NCBI GenBank assembly: GCA_964460845.1
Contig: CAYWRZ010000001.1
Location: 124,001 to 188,000 of the forward strand
Direction of reading: 5' to 3'
Length of the DNA: 64,000 nt
Source: CAYWRZ01 sp964460845
Lineage (GTDB): Bacteria; Bacteroidota; Bacteroidia; Flavobacteriales_D; UBA2798
Shown in pieces: positions 58,205-64,000 of the stretch. Under the pieces are notes generated by a model. The model did no database searches and had not been told where the DNA came from. It saw only the letters and a program-made list of their open reading frames with translations. Positions within the stretch are counted from its first letter, which is position 1; each line of letters opens with the position of its first letter. The position numbers and the translations under genes are program-made.

Positions 58205-60361
58205 TTACTTGTCCAGTAGCTCAAAATCGATCTGGCGCCGCATCAGATCGGCCGCTTTGACCTTGATCCGCAATTCGGTTCCAAGCCTGAAGGTCCGTTT
58301 TTTGTTGACACCTCGTACGCAAAACGCTTTTTCGTCAAACACATACACATCGCCGCTGATAGCACGCAGGCTAATCATGCCTTCGCATTTGTTTTCAACA
58401 AGCTCCACGTAAATGCCCCATTCGGTAACGCCCGATACGACACCGTCAAACTCCTCTCCTACACGGTCTTTGAGAAATTCTACCTGCTTGTATTTGATAG
58501 AAGCACGCTCAGCATCAGATGCTTTTTTCTCCATGGCCGACGAATGACGGCACCAATGTTCCAAATCGGATTTCCCGAAAGAAGATTGCTGAGAAAGAAA
58601 ATTCTGCAAAATCCGGTGTACGATCAAGTCGGGATACCTTCGGATAGGCGAAGTAAAATGGGTGTAATAATCAAACCCGAGTCCGTAGTGACCTACGTTA
58701 TGTATATCGTAAATGGCCTTGGCCATCGAGCGAATCGTGTATTGCTGCACCACCTCAGCCACCCGTTTATCCTTAATCTCCCCCATCAGCTTATTCACCG
58801 CAGCAGGTAAGGTTTTGGGATTGGTAGTCTGTAGCTTGTAGCCCAACATTTTGACAAACTCGTGCAGCTCTTTCAGCTTCTCCGGACTGGGTTCATCGTG
58901 CACACGGTACACCATAGGCAAAAGCTTCTTTTTCCCATCGGGCAGCCCTACCACCTTGGCCACCGCTTTGTTGGCCATCAGCATAAACTCTTCGATCAGC
59001 TTGTGCGCGTCTTTCGACACTTTGGTATATACGCCTATGGGTTTGCCTTTTTCGTCGAGCTTAAATTTGACCTCTACACTTTCTATGTTAAGCGCGCCAT
59101 GGGCGAGTCTTTCTTTGCGTAAAATTTTAGCCAGGCCGTCGAGGGTCAGAATTTCGTCTTTAAAATCGCCTTCGCCGGTTTCGATAATTTCCTGCGCTTC
59201 TTCGTAGGTAAAACGGCGGTCGGAATAAATAACCGTACGACCGAACCATTCATTGTGCACCTTGGCGTTTTCGTCCATTTCGAGCACCACCGAAAAGCAG
59301 TATTTTTCTTCGTGCGGACGAAGGGAACATATCTGATTGGATAAAATTTCGGGCAGCATAGGCACCACGCGATCCACCAGGTACACGGAAGTAGCTCTTT
59401 CGAGCGCTTCGCGGTCGATGGTCGAGCCGGGCGTTACGTAATGCGACACGTCGGCAATATGGATGCCGATTTCGTATATTTTTTTCCCTTCTTCTTCGCG
59501 GAGCAAGCGGATAGAAAGCGCATCGTCGAAATCTTTCGCATCGACGGGGTCTATCGTAAAAGTGGTTATTTCTCTGAAATCGCGGCGGCGTTTCAATTCG
59601 GAAGCCGAAATTTCGGGATCGAGCCGGTTGGCGGCTTCGTCCACTTCTTTGGGATAATGGTAAGGTAATCCGAACTCGGCCAAAATAGCGTGCATTTCGG
59701 TTTCGTTCTCGCCCGATTTTCCGAGCACTTCGATCACTTTCCCGAAAGGATTGGAAGCCTGCTTGGGCCAGTCGGCCAGTTGTGCAATTACTTTATCGTT
59801 CTGCCGGGCGCCGTTGAGCTTTTCGAGCGGAATGTATATATCGACATACATCCGCGGACTATCGGTGATTAGGAAGGCAAAATTTTTGCTCATTTCTATA
59901 CGTCCCACGAAGGTATCCTGCTTACGGTTCACGATGGCGGTCACTTCGCCTTCGGGTTTGCCGTCGCGATCTTTGCCGCGTAGCTTTACCGTTACCGTAT
60001 CGCCATGCAGGGCGCGGTTCAGGTTTTTGCGGTGAATAAACACATCGTCTTCACCTTCGGGAGTGAGCAGGTACCCCGATCCGCGGGCGGTGATTTCGAT
60101 TTCGCCGCTAAGCTCAGTGCGGGGCAGGTTGGCGAGGTAACGTCCGGGTTCGGTTTCGCTCAGCTTGCCATCGGCCAACAGCTCGTCGAGCAGTTCCTGC
60201 AGCAGGAGCCGATCTTCGCCGGGAGCAATGCCCAACGCTGCGGCTATTTGCTTATAGTTATAGGGCTTAACCGAATTTTCGCTAAAAAACTCAAGCACAT
60301 CTTTCCGCAGAAACTGTCTTTGTTTTTTAAGGTTTTTGGAGGGTTTCTTTTTTTTCGTCAT
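58205..60361 (-). CDS. rnr: Ribonuclease R
   Basis: This is a processive 3'-5' exoribonuclease that degrades structured RNA. It has 718 residues: N-terminal helix-turn-helix-like region, two cold-shock domains (about 75-220), and the RNB catalytic domain with TIDPVDAKDFDDALSIRLL near residue 270 holding the metal-binding Asp cluster. HYGLGFDYYTHFTSPIRRYP and a C-terminal S1 domain (about 630-715; GEEFDGVVSGVTEWGIYVEL) follow. Single gene with a terminator upstream closing the preceding operon. Confidence 0.97.
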   Translation of the reverse strand: MTKKKKPSKNLKKQRQFLRKDVLEFFSENSVKPYNYKQIAAALGIAPGEDRLLLQELLDELLADGKLSETEPGRYLANLPRTELSGEIEITARGSGYLLTPEGEDDVFIHRKNLNRALHGDTVTVKLRGKDRDGKPEGEVTAIVNRKQDTFVGRIEMSKNFAFLITDSPRMYVDIYIPLEKLNGARQNDKVIAQLADWPKQASNPFGKVIEVLGKSGENETEMHAILAEFGLPYHYPKEVDEAANRLDPEISASELKRRRDFREITTFTIDPVDAKDFDDALSIRLLREEEGKKIYEIGIHIADVSHYVTPGSTIDREALERATSVYLVDRVVPMLPEILSNQICSLRPHEEKYCFSVVLEMDENAKVHNEWFGRTVIYSDRRFTYEEAQEIIETGEGDFKDEILTLDGLAKILRKERLAHGALNIESVEVKFKLDEKGKPIGVYTKVSKDAHKLIEEFMLMANKAVAKVVGLPDGKKKLLPMVYRVHDEPSPEKLKELHEFVKMLGYKLQTTNPKTLPAAVNKLMGEIKDKRVAEVVQQYTIRSMAKAIYDIHNVGHYGLGFDYYTHFTSPIRRYPDLIVHRILQNFLSQQSSFGKSDLEHWCRHSSAMEKKASDAERASIKYKQVEFLKDRVGEEFDGVVSGVTEWGIYVELVENKCEGMISLRAISGDVYVFDEKAFCVRGVNKKRTFRLGTELRIKVKAADLMRRQIDFELLDK

Positions 60362-60456
60362 TCGTGGATTTATACCTTTTCTAAAGGTACCAAATTAAAT
60401 GTGCAGACTCGCATAACCGGAATGCGAACTGCTAAAAAACAGGAGACTAAAAATAC

Positions 60457-60480
60457 AAAAGGGGGCGATTGCCCCCTTTT
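60457..60480 (-). terminator. Terminator of the ALDH operon
   Basis: AAAAGGGGGC and GCCCCCTTTT form a perfect 10-bp stem around a 4-nt loop, 15 bp after the stop at 60496. Confidence 0.85.
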
Positions 60481-60495
60481 GTCTCTACCTGAAAA

Positions 60496-60822
60496 TCAGG
60501 CTTCGATAAGCTTGTCTCTGTATTCCTGCAGCTCTTCGCGGTTATAGGGATTATCATAGGCCGCTGCCAGTTGCATCAGGTATTCGAAAGAAGACATTCC
60601 GGCTTCTTCTTCGTTAAAATCTTCGAGCAGAATGTCAAATTCGCCGTTGCTTTCGAGGTATTCGTAGGTAAGCCTGAGAATCCGGGTCAGCGTAGGGTCT
60701 TTTATTTCGATGAAATAGTTACGCAGGGCTTTCAGATCTTCGACTACCTTGGCGCTGGCTCCGTTTTTCAGGTATTCCTGGCTAATGTTGTCGGCCAGCC
60801 GTTCGGCTTCTTTTCTCTCCAT
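60496..60822 (-). CDS. Conserved hypothetical protein, 108 residues
   Basis: This is a soluble, acidic, all-helical protein: MERKEAERLADNISQEYLKN, ASAKVVEDLKALRNYFIEIK, then PTLTRILRLTYEYLESNGEF and ending YNREELQEYRDKLIEA. I do not recognise a named family. It starts 17 bp after the aldehyde dehydrogenase stop, and a strong terminator follows, so it is the second gene of that operon. Confidence 0.82.
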   Translation of the reverse strand: MERKEAERLADNISQEYLKNGASAKVVEDLKALRNYFIEIKDPTLTRILRLTYEYLESNGEFDILLEDFNEEEAGMSSFEYLMQLAAAYDNPYNREELQEYRDKLIEA

Positions 60823-60839
60823 GTGTCTGGGATAATTTG

Positions 60840-62393
60840 TTAAATATCGAATTTGATTCCTTGCGCCAAAGGTAATTCATTTCCATAATTTATGGTATTG
60901 GTCTGGCGACGCATATAAATTTTCCAGGCATCGGAACCCGATTCGCGACCACCGCCCGTTTCTTTCTCGCCACCAAAAGCGCCTCCAATTTCGGCACCCG
61001 AAGTACCGATATTCACGTTGGCTATCCCGCAATCGGAACCTTCGGCCGAAAGAAATTTCTCGGCTTCGCGCAGGTTGGTCGTCATAATAGACGAAGAAAG
61101 CCCCTGAACTACGCCGTTTTGCAACGCGATAGCCTCATCAAGGGTTTTGTAGGGCATCACATATAAAATGGGAGCGAATGTTTCTTCCTGTACAATTTTA
61201 AAGGTATTGCGTGCTTCGATAATGGCCGGTTTTACATAGCAGCCCGATTCGTAGCCTTCGCCGCTAAGCACACCGCCTTCTACCAATACCTTGCCGCCTT
61301 CTTCGACCGCTTTTTGCAGGGCGTTTTCGTACAGCGCCACCGCTTGTTTGTCGATAAGCGGACCCACATGATTATTTTGATCGAGCGGATTGCCGATGCG
61401 CAATTGCCCGTAGGCCGAAACCAGCTTTTCTTTCACGCTTTCGTACACCGATTCGTGAATAATCAACCTGCGGGTGGTTGTACAACGCTGCCCGGCCGTA
61501 CCGACGGCACCAAATACAACGGCCAGCAGAGCGATATTGAGATCAGCGTGTTCGGTAATAATAATGGCATTGTTGCCACCCAGCTCGAGCAGCGAACGTC
61601 CGAGGCGTGCACCTACGGCAGCACCTACCGATTTACCCATGCGCGTAGAGCCTGTAGCCGATACCAGCGGTACACGCTTATCTGCAGCCATAAGCTCTCC
61701 GAGTTTGGCATCGCCTATCACGAGACAGCAGACCCCTTCGGGTACGCCGTTTTCTTTGAGTACTTTAGAGATAATTTGCTGGCAGGCAATGGCACAGAGC
61801 GGGGTTTTTTCGGAGGGTTTCCAAATACATACGTCGCCGCATATCCAGGCCAGCATCGTGTTCCAGGACCATACGGCTACCGGGAAATTAAACGCGGAAA
61901 TAATACCCACGATTCCGAGCGGATGGTACTGGTCGTACATACGGTGACGGGCTCTTTCACTTTGCAGGGTAGAACCGTCGAGCTGACGGGAAAGCCCTAC
62001 GGCAAAATCGCAGATGTCGATCATCTCCTGTACTTCGCCCAGTCCTTCCTGATACGATTTTCCCATTTCGTAAGAAACGAGGCTACCCAATGCTTCTTTG
62101 TGGGCTCTGAGCGCTTCACCTATCTGACGCACCACTTCGCCTCTTTTGGGAGCGGGCACATTACGCCATTCTTTAAACGCTTCGCCGGCTTTGAGAATGC
62201 AGGCCTCGTATTCAGTTTCTGTAGCGGCATTGACAGAAGCGATCTTCTGCCCATCTACCGGCGACCATGAAGTAATTTCTTCTCCACGCGTGGTAAACCA
62301 ATAGGCGCCGGTCGAGGCTCCGCTGTTTTTTTCTTTAATGCCCAGGGTGCGGAGTGTTTCCGCAATACTGAATCCGGTATGCACTTCTGCCAT
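60840..62393 (-). CDS. Aldehyde dehydrogenase, ALDH7 (antiquitin / aminoadipate semialdehyde) type
   Basis: This is a 517-residue NAD-dependent dehydrogenase that likely oxidises 2-aminoadipate-6-semialdehyde (in equilibrium with piperideine-6-carboxylate) in lysine catabolism. The ALDH7 form is suggested by the N-terminal LGIKEKNSGASTG region and by PLGIVGIISAFNFPVAVWSW. The catalytic Glu lies in LLELGGNNAIII, and the nucleophilic Cys in GAVGTAGQRCTTTRRL near residue 302. The C-terminal GGAFGGEKETGGGRESGSDA is typical. Other ALDH substrates cannot be excluded. Confidence 0.9.
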   Translation of the reverse strand: MAEVHTGFSIAETLRTLGIKEKNSGASTGAYWFTTRGEEITSWSPVDGQKIASVNAATETEYEACILKAGEAFKEWRNVPAPKRGEVVRQIGEALRAHKEALGSLVSYEMGKSYQEGLGEVQEMIDICDFAVGLSRQLDGSTLQSERARHRMYDQYHPLGIVGIISAFNFPVAVWSWNTMLAWICGDVCIWKPSEKTPLCAIACQQIISKVLKENGVPEGVCCLVIGDAKLGELMAADKRVPLVSATGSTRMGKSVGAAVGARLGRSLLELGGNNAIIITEHADLNIALLAVVFGAVGTAGQRCTTTRRLIIHESVYESVKEKLVSAYGQLRIGNPLDQNNHVGPLIDKQAVALYENALQKAVEEGGKVLVEGGVLSGEGYESGCYVKPAIIEARNTFKIVQEETFAPILYVMPYKTLDEAIALQNGVVQGLSSSIMTTNLREAEKFLSAEGSDCGIANVNIGTSGAEIGGAFGGEKETGGGRESGSDAWKIYMRRQTNTINYGNELPLAQGIKFDI

Positions 62394-62413
62394 TGTGAAC
62401 GGTTTTAGGTTTG

Positions 62414-62421
62414 CAAAAATA
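62414..62421 (-). promoter_or_regulatory. -7 promoter element of the ALDH operon
   Basis: TATTTTTG on the minus strand, 20 bp before the ATG at 62393; matches TAnnTTTG. Confidence 0.5.
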
Positions 62422-62438
62422 AGCCTTTTGCCCGATAA

Positions 62439-63233
62439 TCAGGGTTTGGAAAGCGTTTTTAACGACAACTTTATTTTTTCGCCGACTTCGCGGGCAAGCG
62501 GCATAAGTCCTTCGTTTTTAAGCACCGACAAATCGGAAATACGCGAAGAAATAGAGTGTATAGCCGCACCTCCTGTGCGGATATTGCCCTGACTATCGAG
62601 GCAGGTATAGTGCAATTTGAGCCTGAACCGCGAGGGGTCATCGGGCGCATAGAGAATATCGAGCTGGTTCAGGAACACGAAATACGCCACATTTCGGAAA
62701 GACAGCTCCTCAGTCAGATTCGCATTCAACAGCACGGTAGCCATGTATTGCTCGCGGGAATCGCCTTCGGCGACAAGCTGCCCCTGTTGTATGCCCGAAC
62801 TTTTTCCGGGCGGCGTCTCTTTTTTGTCGGGCGAATTTCTGCGCGAGAAAAGCCGTGTTTCTTTCGGATCTCCCTGCAAGGCTTCTCCCTCTTCGAGCAG
62901 AAGATATTCGTATTCGATCGAAGAATATACGTAGTGCAGCTCACGACGAAGGCTGTCGTTGCGCGGGTAGAGCGTATAAGCATCGGTCTCGTCGTCGAGC
63001 TCGAAGGCCAATGCTTCGACAAGGCTTTCCCTTACTTTTTCGACAATTTCGGAAAAGGAGACATGTTCATGCGCTGCCACCTGCCTGTCGATCTGCGACA
63101 TATACATACGCGACTCAAAAGGAATAACCAGTAAGCGCGGACGTGCAGACAAAGCCGTATCCGGTTCGGTCAGTGTTTGACCCGCACCTGCAAAAGTGAA
63201 CAGGCAAAAGCAGAAAAAGAATACATAACGCAT
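62439..63233 (-). CDS. Secreted protein of unknown function, 264 residues
   Basis: The protein has a signal peptide (MRYVFFFCFCLFTFAGAGQT). The mature part begins with an alpha/beta pattern (ARPRLLVIPFESRMYMSQID, then EIVEKVRESLVEALAFEL) that resembles the start of CsgG-like or tolerance-type periplasmic proteins. The middle is polar, low-complexity and Pro/Lys-rich (RNSPDKKETPPGKSSGI). It ends with ILYAPDDPSRFRLKLHYTCL and a helix. The function cannot be assigned. It is between the ALDH operon and rseP on the same strand. Confidence 0.78.
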   Translation of the reverse strand: MRYVFFFCFCLFTFAGAGQTLTEPDTALSARPRLLVIPFESRMYMSQIDRQVAAHEHVSFSEIVEKVRESLVEALAFELDDETDAYTLYPRNDSLRRELHYVYSSIEYEYLLLEEGEALQGDPKETRLFSRRNSPDKKETPPGKSSGIQQGQLVAEGDSREQYMATVLLNANLTEELSFRNVAYFVFLNQLDILYAPDDPSRFRLKLHYTCLDSQGNIRTGGAAIHSISSRISDLSVLKNEGLMPLAREVGEKIKLSLKTLSKP

Positions 63234-63282
63234 AAGCCGGGAACTTAGCTATTATCATGCCAGCCGTTGCACGGGCAGGAAT

Positions 63283-64000
63283 TTACCGGAACAGCTTCAC
63301 GATGTCGTTGCCGTTGGCAAACAGCATGAGTCCGAGCAACAAGACCATACCGGTTACCTGAGCGATTTCCATGAAACGCTCGCCAGGTGCTTTTCCGCTG
63401 ATCATCTCATAAATAAGGAACATCACATGGCCTCCGTCGAGTGCCGGAATGGGCAGCAGGTTCATAAAGGCCAAAATGATCGACAGAAAAGCGGTCATGT
63501 TCCAAAAAATTTCCCAATTCCAACTGGAAGAGAAGAGTCCGCCGATAGATCCGAATCCACCGATCTGCTTGGCACCGGCCGGAGTAAATACCAGCGCAAG
63601 CGATTTCACGTAACCGGTAAGCTTATCGTTTCCTTCGGCAATACCGGCCGGGATAGACTCCCAAAATCCAAAGGTCTCTTTACGGGTTTCAAAAAAGCGG
63701 CTGTATTCGCCCACAGGATTGGCGCCCATCTTTCCGTCGTTGTCTATTTCAATTTGCAGCGTAAGCGGTTTACCCTCGCGCACCACGTGCATAGCCACCG
63801 TTTGAGATTTGTGTTGCGCCAGTATAGGACCTACGTCCTGAAAGAAAACACCCTGTACTTCGTTGATTCCCACAATGCTGTCGTTGGGCAGGAGTCCGCC
63901 TTTTTCGGCACCGCCACCACCGGCCACGCGCGACACTACAAAGGGAATACGCGTATCAAACAGGTTGCGTGCATCTTTATGGAGCATTTGCTGCTCAATA
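63283..64000 (-). CDS. rseP: RseP-type site-2 zinc metalloprotease, C-terminal part
   Basis: This is an intramembrane protease that cleaves transmembrane regulators or signal peptides. Only the last 239 residues or so are inside the window; the frame is open to the edge. A PDZ domain (VSRVAGGGGAEKGGLLPNDS) is followed by a linker and two membrane helices around the third metal ligand in FMNLLPIPALDGGHVMFLIY (the N/LDG motif). The HExxH motif lies outside the window. A final hydrophobic helix ends FANGNDIVKLFR. Confidence 0.93.
   Translation of the reverse strand, partial: IEQQMLHKDARNLFDTRIPFVVSRVAGGGGAEKGGLLPNDSIVGINEVQGVFFQDVGPILAQHKSQTVAMHVVREGKPLTLQIEIDNDGKMGANPVGEYSRFFETRKETFGFWESIPAGIAEGNDKLTGYVKSLALVFTPAGAKQIGGFGSIGGLFSSSWNWEIFWNMTAFLSIILAFMNLLPIPALDGGHVMFLIYEMISGKAPGERFMEIAQVTGMVLLLGLMLFANGNDIVKLFR

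Noticed and set aside
61314..62270. 318-codon plus-strand frame
   Set aside because: It is antisense to the aldehyde dehydrogenase gene, with no coherent protein features.
1..64000. tRNA, rRNA or CRISPR sequences
   Set aside because: Scanning the intergenic gaps by eye showed no tRNA-like T-loop context, no rRNA and no regularly spaced repeats. Short RNAs could still be missed without a covariance search.

Overview
This window is a piece of a Bacteroidota chromosome of intermediate GC content. The evidence is the recurring TAnnTTTG promoter -7 element with an upstream TTG or TTTG, the absence of clear Shine-Dalgarno sequences, a type IX secretion (T9SS) C-terminal sorting domain on a secreted S8 protease, many lipoproteins and outer-membrane barrel proteins, and gene sets such as PIG-L deacetylase plus sodium:solute symporter. 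I cannot assign a genus. No rRNA, tRNA, CRISPR array, transposase or integrase was found. Most genes are housekeeping genes in short, tightly packed operons.

Layout. Positions 1-3702 (minus) hold the end of a surface-glycan operon: wbpD-, wbpB- and wbpA-like genes for diacetamido-uronic acid synthesis, then a partial rfbB. Positions 3861-12824 hold a DUF2911 protein, a coupled PIG-L / 39-residue membrane protein / symporter operon, a lipoprotein, fabD, a Bax-inhibitor-1 protein and a zinc metallopeptidase. Positions 12826-16264 hold folE-queD and aroB-aroA. Positions 16369-20260 hold proline dehydrogenase and a TPR sensor kinase with its NarL-type regulator. Positions 20579-24024 (minus) hold an epimerase, tsaE, alanine dehydrogenase and a duplicated-domain protein.

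Positions 24121-27351 hold tyrS, a MazEF toxin-antitoxin module and two small genes. The module lies between two copies of the tyrS 3' end and downstream promoter region, which makes this one of the two clearly accessory spots. Positions 27669-35157 hold lysS, a sugar-phosphate isomerase, lipB, a serine hydrolase, envelope proteins and an M23 peptidase. Positions 35216-39296 (minus) are the translation block rplM-rpsI, rpsB-tsf, pyrH, frr.

Positions 39313-41312 are the second accessory spot. A lipoprotein gene is tandemly duplicated in a unit of about 1005 bp that includes a copy of the rplM promoter. Then come kbl, hemH, lpdA, a barrel protein, a cold-shock protein, a glycosyltransferase, gcvT, comB, a zinc phospholipase/nuclease-like protein, dxr and an esterase. 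The T9SS S8 protease is at 52680-55370. The rest holds small conserved genes, a cyclophilin, pheS, rnr, an ALDH7-type dehydrogenase and the C-terminal part of rseP.

I did not find a clear new defence or mobile system. The strongest unusual signals are the tyrS/mazEF flanking repeats, the lipoprotein duplication that carries a ribosomal-protein promoter, the 39-residue gene coupled on both sides, switch-like complementarity before rpsB, and a probable Asp-to-Glu change in the S8 protease triad. Functions rest on recognised motifs and family knowledge; no database search was run.
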